A stretch of DNA of 64,000 nucleotides. Source: Clavaria fumosa. Taxonomy: Eukaryota; Basidiomycota; Agaricomycetes; Agaricales; Clavariaceae. The number at the start of each line of letters is the position of its first letter. The first letter of the stretch is position 1. This document shows, in pieces, positions 1 to 9,841 of this stretch. The notes beneath the pieces were generated by a model, which was not told where the DNA came from, searched no databases, and was given only the letters and a program-made list of their open reading frames with translations. The stretch covers positions 248,001 through 312,000 of the forward strand of contig OX637803.1 in assembly GCA_951802425.1 (NCBI GenBank). The letters are read 5' to 3'. The position numbers were made by a program, and so were the translations under genes.

Positions 1-190
1 TGAAAGTGCACGGTTTGGGTGAAACCATGTGACCTGACCATCACATGACCTGTTGCCATGTGACCTGACCATCACATGACCTGTTGCCATGTGACCCATG
101 TAGTCACATGACCTGTGACAGGTGTGACACACTGATCATGTGACCCCATGTGTGGCTGTGCAGATCATGTGACATCATGTGACAGGGGCG
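1..190. repeat. CATGTGAC-rich tandem repeat
   Basis: A 31 bp unit containing CATGTGACCTGACCATCAC and then ATGACCTGTTG occurs about twice in tandem. It continues as degenerate CATGTGAC/CACATGAC words up to about 190. The same words occur in the LTRs of the gypsy elements further right (near 15205-15275 and 33170-33240), so this may be an expanded LTR fragment. It is cut by the window edge. Confidence 0.6.
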
Positions 191-332
191 ACATGTGACA
201 TGCTGCCAACAATGTATCTCGTCCCTCCCGCCAGTTGTAGAGTTGCAGTGGCAGGAAGTAGGATTAGTACACATGGAATTACAGATCGTGTCTACATTTC
301 GGGGGAGAGAGGTGTTCATGTCCTGCGAACTC

Positions 333-1382
333 CTATCTGTGGGGTGCCGGTGGGGAGCCACCCGCAGCGGGCAACCCCGCGACCCCGGAACGGCACCCAG
401 AGAGAACACCATCATCCATCAGTTCGACGTGTAGAGCTGCGATGTCGGAGATATTCCGCCAGTAGCGCAAGAAGCTGTCTGAGGACCAGCGTCCCATGAC
501 TCGCACAATGTTAGGGTTGACACCCCGGACCAGCAGTTCGGTCGTTCCTCCTATCCTGAAGCAATGGCCGGAGAAGCGCCCATAGCCGAGGGATCCAAGG
601 ATTGCATTGCAGCACTTCAGGAAGGAGTGCTTCAACAGGAGGGATAAGGATCTGTTTGAGCTGCGGTAGCTGGCAAGGGGGGCGTTGGGAGCACTGAATA
701 GGCCATTTAATGTGATGTGGTTTTCTAGCGCCCAGATGGGATCCGCAGGACTGCGTTGGCGACATATAGCGATGGAGTCGCCCCTACTTTTCTTCGTTTT
801 CGTCCATGGAAGATGGATCATCCTAGATCCTAGTCTTGATGAGGGCAGGGACACGTTACGTAAGCGGGCAATGTTACCGCTGGGGGTGCTTGCGTTTGCT
901 GGCAGCAGCTCACCCAATCTCGCTTGGCCCCAGAAGGAGCAGGTAGCCAAAGCGAAGACGGCAGCGTCCAGGCTGTTGCTCAGGTCCAGACCGTCATGGA
1001 GAGCTACGATATGAGGGAGGCGGATTGCTGGTCGGGCAGGTAGCCGGGAGTTGGTGGGTGCTTGGTTTTCGAGGCCCCGAACGACGTAGAGCAGGCGAGT
1101 ACCACCCATGTACTGCAGATCATTGAAGATATGCCAGGCACGGATACCTGCTAGGTCGTTACGCACTGCAGACGCGGATCGCAAGCCTAAGGATGAGGCT
1201 GCAAATGCACAAAGTAGAGATTCAGGAGTCGGGAAGCGCGATTCCGCGTCCACTTCGTTAGCTTTGCACCATGCGAGGAAGCGTGATACGCCCCGGTTGT
1301 AGAGCTCGCGGGTTGATGGGGACCATGCTGAGGCAATTGCACTGGCAACTAGGTCCTTCCGGATGGTAATGTTGGCAGGCAT
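333..1382 (-). CDS. tyrosine recombinase (integrase-like)
   Basis: A 349-residue phage-integrase-type tyrosine recombinase, which cuts and rejoins DNA through a covalent tyrosine intermediate. The catalytic set is visible: Arg155 in ARLGELL, His273 and Arg276 in GHCFRIGG, Trp299 in GRWSS and the nucleophile Tyr307 in FLRYWR. An N-terminal SAM-like domain (SPSTRELYNRGVSRFLAWC) precedes the catalytic domain. It resembles the recombinase of the Ngaro element at 57235-58707 but lacks that protein's roughly 160-residue N-terminal extension. No reverse transcriptase lies upstream, because an LTR starts 31 bp before the start codon. It may be the 3' remnant of a DIRS/Ngaro element cut off by that LTR, or a free-standing YR gene. 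The reading frame is open with no internal stops. Confidence 0.8.
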   Translation of the reverse strand: MPANITIRKDLVASAIASAWSPSTRELYNRGVSRFLAWCKANEVDAESRFPTPESLLCAFAASSLGLRSASAVRNDLAGIRAWHIFNDLQYMGGTRLLYVVRGLENQAPTNSRLPARPAIRLPHIVALHDGLDLSNSLDAAVFALATCSFWGQARLGELLPANASTPSGNIARLRNVSLPSSRLGSRMIHLPWTKTKKSRGDSIAICRQRSPADPIWALENHITLNGLFSAPNAPLASYRSSNRSLSLLLKHSFLKCCNAILGSLGYGRFSGHCFRIGGTTELLVRGVNPNIVRVMGRWSSDSFLRYWRNISDIAALHVELMDDGVLSGCRSGVAGLPAAGGSPPAPHR

Positions 1383-1413
1383 GGAGGCGTCGTGTTTGGT
1401 AAATGGCTAACGG

Positions 1414-2329
1414 TGTAATGATAACATATGGTTTGAACGTGGAAACACAAGAAATCCCGACTATCCGACGATTGTGGTGAACACCAGCTTCGCACCCGAT
1501 AATCCTTAGTACCGTCTGGTGCTATCCGATGAAACCCGATGCCGACCCGATAAATTCAAATATCGGACTATCCGGATTCGATCATCTCGCGATGTTTGTT
1601 CCTCACTGGACATGCGCACTGCCTGCCCGCTCGTATTTCATCAGTACAACACGGTCAGCGCCCGGGATCATGATGATTTCATATTTCCCCTTTATTTCAT
1701 ATATCTTTGCTGTATATTTCAAATTACACTCCTTCCAATTTGTAGTCGTTCATGCGTTCCAAACCCTTTGCTGTACTATGCCCATTGTCCTCATTACCCC
1801 TATGCTGTATCTCTATGTCTTCCTTCATTCATACGAGCGGTCCGGAAATACCCCCTTTTATCGGGTACTGCATTTCTCCGAACTACTCAATTCCCTTGTG
1901 ATATAACTCCTCCATGCAACCTTTCACGCGATATGGCGCTGTTCCAAATGTTTTCCGGACATTTCCGTGCATTCCAATTTGCTGTACTTACAGAACTGTA
2001 CTTAAGCGCACTTCGGACTTTTCTTAAATCTAGCTTTCTGGACCCTCTCTCTCTCTTAGAGACCTCCCCTAAGTTCACCTGTCGTCGCAACCTTCGATCC
2101 GCTGGCCTCCGTCGTTGCCGGCCCTTCGTCTTATCGCACCACTTTTATCGGATTTTATCGGACACATAGCAGAATATCCCGGACATCGTATATTTCTGTT
2201 TCTCACACATTTTGAACTCATACTCCACATCCTCAAGGGTGTTTGGTGAATCTTTAACGCTTTACAGGAACCCCTGAAGAACTTGACTGTAATCAAGCAG
2301 TTGCAGCAAGAACCGTATTACCCATTACA
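1414..2329 (+). mobile_element. diverged LTR of the element D family
   Basis: The segment starts TGTAATGATAACATATGG and ends CCCATTACA. Aligned with the reverse complement of the 906 bp LTRs at 20412-21317 and 30913-31818, it keeps the start (there TGTAAGGATAATATGCGG), several blocks such as CAAACCCTTTGC and TTTGCTGTACTTAC, and the 916 bp length, but many positions differ. This is an old relative in opposite orientation to those copies. I see no clear TSD. Long open frames inside it have no recognisable motif and are probably chance. Confidence 0.65.
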
Positions 2330-2950
2330 CCGCGGACTGCTTAACTGCAGCCTGCACCCACACCCACCTTATATGAAATACACCAGACAGCTCTACATAA
2401 TGAATAAAACCTGCCCCCCGGCGATCGCATTGAGCCTTGCTCCGCACCCACTTTTGTAAAGCCGCATTACAAAAGAAATAAAAAACGGAAAACCTCCTTG
2501 TCAGACCCTTTGTGGGCAATTTTCCCTTCTTGGAAGATTGCCTACACGTAAAATCTTGCCCCAGGAAGGTTACTCTTTTCCCAAGACAAGGTTATCCCTT
2601 ATCAAGGGAAAGACAAGGAGCACACTGCTCCTGCTCCCAGCTGAGACGCCGGCTAGGAGATAACAAACTAGGCGTCCTCCAATACATCGACTTTCGCCTG
2701 GAAACAGCGAAAGCCGTCGAAACCATTTGTGGTCAACTCCAAAAGGAGTGTCACGACCACCACACACAAAATCACCTCTGGGAAGAAGAAGGTCCGTGGT
2801 TGGACTACTTCCCCGAGATACCCGAAATCACGGTAGATCCTCCGTGCTCCCCACCGGATCATTTACATATAAAAGTCCCCGTCCGTGGTTCCTTGTGGAT
2901 TGTAGATTCACAAGGACAAATAAACATAGTCCCAGACCTAAGAAGCCAAG
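2330..2950 (+). other. 5' leader of element A, no 5' LTR seen
   Basis: This stretch leads into the gag gene of element A. It does not resemble the 3' LTR that starts at 8197, so the 5' LTR is missing or replaced. An open frame at 2512-3036 could encode 174 residues and overlaps the gag start in another frame. It has no motif I recognise and may be a leader peptide, an unspliced exon or chance. Confidence 0.4.
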
Positions 2951-4396
2951 ATGAGCTTCATGGGTCCAGGTGGTGGTCAACGTGGTGGTGCTGGCAAAGG
3001 CACCAGAGGCAAGGGGAAGCAGAGGGAGCATCCTGAGGGGCCACAACCGCCCTTACCCCCTCGAGAGCCACCCCCTCCGCCTCGCTCTCGCCGTCCGTCC
3101 CGCGCCCCCTCACGGGCATCGCAGGGCGAACAACCGCCGCCGCCGGATCCTCAAGGATCCGGCCCAGAGCCAGAACAGCCACAACCGCCGCCGCCGGACC
3201 CTCCTCCTCCCGACGACGACGAAGAGTCGATGAGGACAGGTTCCCTGTATGGGACCCCGCCCCATACAACGAGGGTCTCACCGACCCCAGCGCCAGCCCC
3301 CCACCACCCTACGAATGGTGAAGGGAGGCTAAAACTCACACCGCCATCTCCATTCGATGGAGATAAGAAGAAATTCAAGGGCTTCCTCAGGAGGCTCAAG
3401 CTATACTTCGCAGCTGATGCAGTGCAGTTTGCGAACCCTGTCAACAGAGTCATCTTGACTCTGTCACTCTGCAGTGAGGGGTCTGCAGAAACCTGGGCTC
3501 AAAATATCCAGGATAAGTATGACTACGATGGCTGGCCATCGTGGGGACTTTTCCTGGAGCATTTTAAGCTCCGCTTTGAGGACAGGGGCAACCAGGAGGA
3601 TGCCTTCATTGCCCTGGGCAACCTCAACTTCCGTTCTGGAAAAGCGGAAGAGTACTTCGACAGGTTCGAAGAACTAGCAATTGCCGCAGACATTGACCCC
3701 GGACTTACGGTCAATTTCCCTTTCCTAAAACAAATATTGGAGAGACAGGTCTCTCGCAATATTATAAAAACAATTTACGCGATGGGATTGATTCCCACTA
3801 GCTATACGCAGTACAAACTGCGTATAACCAACATCGACGAGTCCGACACTCGGTTTAAAACCCAGATTGAAGGACTCGAGAGACAAGCGAGAGTGCGACT
3901 AGCCCCTAGTGGGAAAGTTGCCGTGCCTACGAGAGTGGCACCTAAACCCCCTATGTGGAGCAAGCCTCCACCTAGGTACACTACCCCTGGCAGGCCAGCA
4001 CCTCCAGTGGTAGCACCCGCAGCTCCCCCCACCTATAAACAAGCAGTAAACCCGAAAGGGCTACCCACTTGTCACAGGTGCGGGAAGACTGGACACTTCA
4101 TCAAGGACTGTCCAGTACCAGGACCCCCTGGAGGGGTAAAAGCGCGCGCCCTCAATGGCATCGAGGAGGAAGCAGAGGGAGCTCCTCAGGAAGAACAACC
4201 TGAGGAGGAAGAAGAGGATGAAACCCCTCAGCACGAATACGCTGAGGAAATAGACGTTGAAGAAGTCTGCGAACAGAACGCAGCCCTGAAGGACCATGTA
4301 CGGCTCCTTCAGGAACAAATCGCACAACTGACCCAGGCGGTCAGAGAATTACAAGGAGCAGGCTCCTCACAGGATTTTCACGGAGCCAGGAAGTGA
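2951..4396 (+). CDS. gypsy element A Gag (nucleocapsid)
   Basis: The 481-residue structural Gag protein of a Ty3/gypsy retrotransposon. The N-terminal 120 residues are Pro/Arg rich. They are followed by a retrotransposon-gag capsid-like helical region (LKLTPPSPFDGDKKKFKGFL onward, about residues 127-290). A CX2CX4HX4C zinc knuckle (CHRCGKTGHFIKDC) lies at residues 374-387. The C-terminus is a Glu-rich stretch and a predicted coiled coil (LKDHVRLLQEQIAQLTQAV). It binds and packages the element RNA. The ATG at 2951 follows a plausible leader. The frame is intact, and the stop TGA at 4394 overlaps the start of the pol frame, which is in -1 relative to gag. Confidence 0.85.
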   Translation: MSFMGPGGGQRGGAGKGTRGKGKQREHPEGPQPPLPPREPPPPPRSRRPSRAPSRASQGEQPPPPDPQGSGPEPEQPQPPPPDPPPPDDDEESMRTGSLYGTPPHTTRVSPTPAPAPHHPTNGEGRLKLTPPSPFDGDKKKFKGFLRRLKLYFAADAVQFANPVNRVILTLSLCSEGSAETWAQNIQDKYDYDGWPSWGLFLEHFKLRFEDRGNQEDAFIALGNLNFRSGKAEEYFDRFEELAIAADIDPGLTVNFPFLKQILERQVSRNIIKTIYAMGLIPTSYTQYKLRITNIDESDTRFKTQIEGLERQARVRLAPSGKVAVPTRVAPKPPMWSKPPPRYTTPGRPAPPVVAPAAPPTYKQAVNPKGLPTCHRCGKTGHFIKDCPVPGPPGGVKARALNGIEEEAEGAPQEEQPEEEEEDETPQHEYAEEIDVEEVCEQNAALKDHVRLLQEQIAQLTQAVRELQGAGSSQDFHGARK

Positions 4397-7300
4397 GCGC
4401 ACCCACAAAGGCGCCTGGCCCCCTATACCCAACTCACCATAGTGTCATGGACTACAGTACTGGAAGTAGCTCGAATGTAGACAATTTACTTACAGAAAAT
4501 TACAAAAGCAATAGTGAAGTACAGAAGTATGCCGAAAAGAGAGGCAGTCATGCCTCCCTGAGTATGGTGAATATTACTACACTCCGGAAAGAAAGCGAAT
4601 CGGATTACTTTACGTATCATTACCTTCCAAATAATTTAGTTGAAATTCGTAGCATCTTCCACACACTTGGTGAAACTGGTGCAAAAACCGAAAATCCTGT
4701 AAAACCTCCGAAAACAGACATAATACCCTGTGCTGGCAGGAAATGTCTGGAAGTAGAAATCAGCCTTCGGCAAGGGATAAATGCCACCCCAGTCAAAGTA
4801 CTAGCCCTGATTGACTCAGGCTGTACCATCTCTATCATGGACCAGCAATGGGCTAAAGAGCAAAAACTCGTCACTACCCCATTGGCTAAACCCATGAAAG
4901 CCAGACTGGCAGACGGAAGTTGGAGTGCAAATGAAGCCACCAATTCCGTAAGAACTACAGTGCTCATCGGCCAGCATCATGTTCAGGAAATGGAATTTCC
5001 TCTGTTCAATACTGGTTCAAGCAAAGTCTATTTGGGCTATGACTGGTTGAAAAATAACCACCCCCAAATAAACTGGCCAGAGCGCTGGATCTCACTCCCT
5101 AGATGGGATTCTTCTTTAGTGGCCACCATCGCAATAAACGTGGTTGATGTTGATTTCCTTCCAGACCTAATGAAGGAATTCCCCACCGTTTTTAGCGATG
5201 CTATATTCAAAAAGGGAGCTATAAACCAACCTGGCTTTGATATGCATATAGAGTTGAAGCCTGGTGCTCAACCCTTCAGGTCGAAACTGTACCCTATGAA
5301 CCCCGAGCATACCCAGAAGTGCCGAGAGTATCTCGATCAGGCTCTCGCACGGGGACACATTGAGGAATGTAGACATACAGAATGGTCATCACCCTTTTTC
5401 TTTAAAAAGGAAATGCAAAGGGATGGATCTTATAGACTAAGACCCATAGTCGATTACACGAAGTTAAACGACTTAACTGTCAAAAACAGTTACCCCCTTC
5501 CTTTAATAAGGGACCTTGTCGATGGAATCGGCGATGATGACCTTTTTACACTACTCGATGTGTTATGGGGATTCCATAATATCCCTATGGATGAATGGTC
5601 ACAGCTGCTTGCAGCTTTTTGCACAGTTTTCGGTAACTTTAAACCGAAAGTCATGCAGTTTGGAATGTGCAATGCGCCTAGCCAATTCCAAGGCATGATG
5701 AACAAGGCGTTAGAGAAGGAAATCGCTACTGGACATGTGAAAGTATACGTCGACGACATACTTATCCACACTAAAAGTTCAGAAAAGGATTTCCACCATT
5801 CTCTCGTGAGGCGAGTCCTCACAGCACTGCGAAAATTTAGTTTGTGCGTGAGACCAGAGAAATGTGAATTTGAGGTTAACAGGACTACATACCTTGGATT
5901 GATTATATCCAAAGGGAAGATTGAACTGTCACCAAAAAAGTGCAGTGGGATCCAGGATTGGCCCATCCCAAAAAACCTCAAGGAACTCCAGAAATTCATA
6001 GGTCTCCTAAACTATTATAGGAGGTTCATCCCCAACTTCTCGAAGGTCGCCAAACCCTTGCATGAACTTACAGGGTTGGAGCCTTGGGCCTGGACGCCCG
6101 TACGCCAGGCAGCCTTCGAAGAGCTTAAGAAGCTCTTAATGAACCCCCCAGTGCTCCGTTCCCCACTCGAAAGAGGCCAGTTCCGAATCGAGTGCGATGC
6201 TAGTAACTATGCTACCGGTGCCATCCTTTCGCAAAAAGATGAAAGCGGGAAATGGCACCCCATAGATTACTTAAGCAAGGGAATGTCCTCCGCCAAGCGG
6301 AATTATGAGATTTACGATAAAGAATTGATGTCGATCATCAGAGCTTTTTGTGAGTGGTCCAAGTGGCTCTTGTCACCGCCAGACCCTGTCGAGGTCTGGA
6401 CCGACCACCAGAATCTCCTATATTTCTGGAAGCCTCAGAACCTCAATGGTAGACAGGCCAGATGGATGATGGAGCTCCAAAACTATAACTACACGCTCCA
6501 TCACATAAAAGGAAAGAATAACAGCTGTGCCGATCTTCTTTCCCGAAGGCCTGGACATGATGAGGGACTTTACGACAACAAAGATGTCACCCTCATTAAA
6601 CCTGAGCATCTGAGAGTCCGAAATATAGTCTCGATTGGACCAGATTCCAATCTAGAAAAACAAATAAAATCCGCAACCAAGAAACTCCCCCCTACTGAGG
6701 TAGGACGTTACTGGTTGGAAACCAGTGAGGGTTTCTGGATGCACAAAAACAGACTGTGGATTCCTCCGGACGCAGCCCTCCGAGAGAGGATAATTCGGAG
6801 TCATCATGACACCCCGCTCGCAGGACACCCAGGTCCTGAGAGGACCCGTGAGCTAATTGAGCATAACTACTGGTGGCAGGAACTCCGCCAGGATACCCTC
6901 AAGTACGCACATGCCTGCGACTGGTGTCAGAGAAATAAAGTGGACCGGACTAAGCGAGCTAATCCGCTCCACCCACACACCATCCCACCTGGACCGTGGG
7001 AAGAAATCACATGGGACATAATTGGACCAATTCCTAAGTCCAAATCCTATGATGGAATCTTAGTAATTGTAGACCGATTCACTAAGCACCTCATACTGCA
7101 GGCAGTAAAGATGAAACTCACCACAGACGAGGCCTTGGCCATCCTCCGTGATAGAGTATTCAGGGAGCATGGACTCCCTAAAAAGATAATCAGTGACAGA
7201 GACAGGAGGTTCACCTCCGCGCTCATCACTGCCTTTTATAAAGCCATGGAGATTCAAGCAAACCCCTCCACAGCTTACCGTCCGCAGACAGACGGACAGT

Positions 7301-8196
7301 CCGAGCAGACCAATCAGGAAATCGAGACCTTCCTGAGACACTACATTACACACCGCCAGGACGATTGGACAACTTGGCTGCCTACAGCCGAGTTCTCCTA
7401 TAATGACAAGGTGAACTCTGCGACGGGGTATACGCCTTTTTATTTAGATTTTGGGAGACACCCTTGGAAAGGGGAAATCTCAAAGAAGTCCACCGACGTA
7501 CCACACGTGGATAAACTCATCGAGGACTTATTAGAGGCTAGAGAGAAAGCTAGACTTTCCCTCGAAAAGGCAGCGGAGCAAATGAAGCTCCAGTACGACC
7601 AACATAGGAAGACAGCCCTTGTATATAAAAAAGGAGATTTGGTCTGGCTAGACGCCAAGAACCTCAGACTCCCCAAGGGTCTAACCCCTAAGTTGGCAGG
7701 GAAGAGAGTAGGACCCTTCCCCATTGAATCCAAAGTGGGAGAAGGAGCGTATCGTCTAACGCTCCCACCACAATGGAAAATACATGACGTATTTTCGGAA
7801 GGGCTCCTAAAACCCTATGTACCACCTGCCTTCCCTAGCCAGGAACGCGAACCTCCTCCACCCCCTGAAATCATCGGTGACGAACCAGAATATAATGTCG
7901 AGGAAGTTATCGACTCTAAACTCGAAGGACAAGCGAAAAAGATAAAATACTTGGTACTCTGGGAAGGTTACCCCAAAGAAGAAGCTACATGGGAACCTTT
8001 GGAAAATCTTAGGAACGCGAAAGAAGCCATCCAAGATTTCCATGATAAACACCCAGAGGCACCAAGGAGACTTAGGGCAATAGACCATGCCCAGTTATCT
8101 TTCCGTCCTTACGAGAATCTCACCGATTGGAAAGGGGAAGTCCAAGACTGGACTCAAGGACGCGTTCATGTGGACATGAACCTGGGAGGGGGGTAA
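4393..8196 (+). CDS. gypsy element A Pol with chromodomain
   Basis: An intact 1267-codon polyprotein with the gypsy order. Protease: active site LIDSGCT, Asp141. Reverse transcriptase: LLDVLWGFHN and YVDD at 452-455. RNase H: ECDAS, Asp602. Integrase: HHCC zinc domain from about 804 and catalytic Asp875, Asp935 and Glu971, the last pair with DD35E spacing. A C-terminal chromodomain at about 1166-1210 (YLVLWEGYPKEEATWEP) makes it a chromovirus; such domains steer integration to heterochromatin by binding methylated histone H3. The frame is in -1 relative to gag and is open from 4261, overlapping gag by about 135 nt. The position given starts at a GTG, and the first ATG in frame is at 4447, so expression probably needs frameshifting or reinitiation. 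Several RT residues (LDVLWG, GMCNAPSQF) differ from element B and C copies. Confidence 0.9.
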   Translation: MSAPTKAPGPLYPTHHSVMDYSTGSSSNVDNLLTENYKSNSEVQKYAEKRGSHASLSMVNITTLRKESESDYFTYHYLPNNLVEIRSIFHTLGETGAKTENPVKPPKTDIIPCAGRKCLEVEISLRQGINATPVKVLALIDSGCTISIMDQQWAKEQKLVTTPLAKPMKARLADGSWSANEATNSVRTTVLIGQHHVQEMEFPLFNTGSSKVYLGYDWLKNNHPQINWPERWISLPRWDSSLVATIAINVVDVDFLPDLMKEFPTVFSDAIFKKGAINQPGFDMHIELKPGAQPFRSKLYPMNPEHTQKCREYLDQALARGHIEECRHTEWSSPFFFKKEMQRDGSYRLRPIVDYTKLNDLTVKNSYPLPLIRDLVDGIGDDDLFTLLDVLWGFHNIPMDEWSQLLAAFCTVFGNFKPKVMQFGMCNAPSQFQGMMNKALEKEIATGHVKVYVDDILIHTKSSEKDFHHSLVRRVLTALRKFSLCVRPEKCEFEVNRTTYLGLIISKGKIELSPKKCSGIQDWPIPKNLKELQKFIGLLNYYRRFIPNFSKVAKPLHELTGLEPWAWTPVRQAAFEELKKLLMNPPVLRSPLERGQFRIECDASNYATGAILSQKDESGKWHPIDYLSKGMSSAKRNYEIYDKELMSIIRAFCEWSKWLLSPPDPVEVWTDHQNLLYFWKPQNLNGRQARWMMELQNYNYTLHHIKGKNNSCADLLSRRPGHDEGLYDNKDVTLIKPEHLRVRNIVSIGPDSNLEKQIKSATKKLPPTEVGRYWLETSEGFWMHKNRLWIPPDAALRERIIRSHHDTPLAGHPGPERTRELIEHNYWWQELRQDTLKYAHACDWCQRNKVDRTKRANPLHPHTIPPGPWEEITWDIIGPIPKSKSYDGILVIVDRFTKHLILQAVKMKLTTDEALAILRDRVFREHGLPKKIISDRDRRFTSALITAFYKAMEIQANPSTAYRPQTDGQSEQTNQEIETFLRHYITHRQDDWTTWLPTAEFSYNDKVNSATGYTPFYLDFGRHPWKGEISKKSTDVPHVDKLIEDLLEAREKARLSLEKAAEQMKLQYDQHRKTALVYKKGDLVWLDAKNLRLPKGLTPKLAGKRVGPFPIESKVGEGAYRLTLPPQWKIHDVFSEGLLKPYVPPAFPSQEREPPPPPEIIGDEPEYNVEEVIDSKLEGQAKKIKYLVLWEGYPKEEATWEPLENLRNAKEAIQDFHDKHPEAPRRLRAIDHAQLSFRPYENLTDWKGEVQDWTQGRVHVDMNLGGG

Positions 8197-9036
8197 TGTA
8201 AGGATAATCGAATTTCCTTACATAATCTATACTGTGAAGCGCCTGGCATTTAGCGCCCACAACCGAAGCGCTCACTTTGAGCGCCTACTGGATTAAGCGC
8301 CCGTCCAGTGCGCTACTGCTTAGTAATAGGTCCGCGCTAATATGACTCTAAGCGCCCATATTAGCGCCGGTATTACTTAAGCATAATTGGTGCTTAGTAA
8401 AGCAAGGCTTGAGCGCCGCTCGCCCACGTGGAACATCAAGCCATGTGACTAATGGCTCACACGGACCATAGAACACCCGTGCACCTATTGGACTTAACCT
8501 GTCCTTAATCGTGCCGAGGCCCGGCTAGGTATGGCACCTAGTCCGAGAAGCCCAAGTGTTAGGCACACCCAAAAAGGGCAACTACCATAAGCGCCAGACC
8601 AGCGCTTATGCCTACACGTGACCGGACCGACTTCCATGAAGTCCGGATCACAGGCAGTGACAATAAACAAGGGAATTCCCACAGACAGCTTCTGTGACTG
8701 ATGAAAGACCACACTAGGAAGGCACCCTGGTCCGTGCGCACTGCGGACAGTCAGCAACCACGCTTCTTGGGCACATCTTCCCATGCCTTGTGATATAGAA
8801 GCAGTGTTGTACCGCATGGACCATGATAAGGAGATAAGGCCCATTAGTATAAGTAGTCAGTCATTCAGTCGTCTTAGTTCCCTTGTCTTCGACCTGGTCT
8901 ATACCCGACCAGCTCCTGTCTATAGTATAGACTCCCCGTAGTTGCCTATAGATTTCGTTACCCCCAACTTCGACTCCGAGTACCTGAGACTGAGTCGCAC
9001 CGCAACCCCAGTTGAGCTGGTGGCCGGTCGCTGACA
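8197..9036 (+). mobile_element. 3' LTR of element A
   Basis: The LTR begins TGTAAGGATAATCG directly after a purine-rich tract (GGGAGGGGGGTAA). The end is not certain: I place it at GGTCGCTGACA near 9036 because no second copy is present for alignment. The first 350 bp contain roughly ten AGCGC(C) words. The part from about 8800 looks like a promoter and leader (TATAAGTAG near 8856). Confidence 0.6.
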
Positions 9037-9256
9037 TACGAAGTAGAGTGTGCAACAGAGTAGCATAGTACAATGTCATATAACATACTCATGTTCTTGA
9101 AGGCTGTAGCATAACATAGACATAGTCCCATAGTGTAATGTAGATGTAGACATAGTGTAACATAGATGTAGGTAGATGTAGCAGTGGTTCTGGTAGCAGA
9201 GGTAGCACCACTCACATTCCCAGCAGCAGGATGGACTGCTGGCAATGGTTGGTAAC
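9037..9256. other. short spacer with degenerate repeats
   Basis: No gene is seen. Degenerate ACATAGATGTAG words recur at about 9110-9180. The last five bases, GTAAC, are the target duplication of element C and recur at 34380-34384. This piece and the sequence from 34385 were therefore contiguous before element C inserted. Confidence 0.6.
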
Positions 9257-9834
9257 TGTCAGCTCAGGTCCCTCACAGAAACGAAAGGGGAGGATAACTC
9301 GATTTCAACGTAAGGATCTACACTCACTACATGGATACTATATATACTAGGGGAGGGGGCTGTGCAGAGAGTGAGTCATAAGAGGGGGAATGAGGCTACG
9401 CACTCTGAGTCGTGCGGGATAGGGGAGGCAATATAGGGAAGGGGGAATACCAAATGGAGAAGGTAGCGGCGAGGCACAGATAAGGGGAGGTGACAGAGAG
9501 AATGCTTGGTGCGGTCTTGGCTGCCCAAGGGGAGACCTCAATTAGTCCCATTTAGGCTAGATTATTTGATGGGGGATGTCAGAATTGTTATTGCTGATCC
9601 ACCTCCATCACAAATTGCAAAGTGTGGGAAAATGCAAAGAACGTGGGTGGGAGCATGTGACAGGCGCTTATAGTGGACTTGTAGATGCCCGTAGAGAGTC
9701 ATGGTGGTGGGTCCAAGGTCACGGATGGGCGTCTATGGTCGCGGAGGTCACGTGACTCTGTACTCACACTTCGTCGTGAGTTCCTAGCACTCCGTGGGGT
9801 TCAGTGGTGGTGGCTTATGTAAGCGATCCTGACA
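9257..9834 (-). mobile_element. 3' LTR of element C
   Basis: A 578 bp LTR. It matches 33805-34379 over its whole length with scattered, mostly transition, differences. A purine-rich tract (GGAGGGGGCCA on the minus strand) precedes its TGTCAGGATCGC start. A GTCACGTGAC box lies near 9750 and TATATATACTA near 9340. Confidence 0.9.
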
Positions 9835-9841
9835 TGGCCCC

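Noticed and set aside
1519..2169. 216-codon plus-strand open frame
   Set aside because: It lies wholly inside an LTR-like sequence, has no domain and no homologous frame in the related LTRs.
9037..9256. Possible coding frame with Thr/Tyr-rich translation
   Set aside because: The translation reflects degenerate ACATAGATGTAG repeats only.
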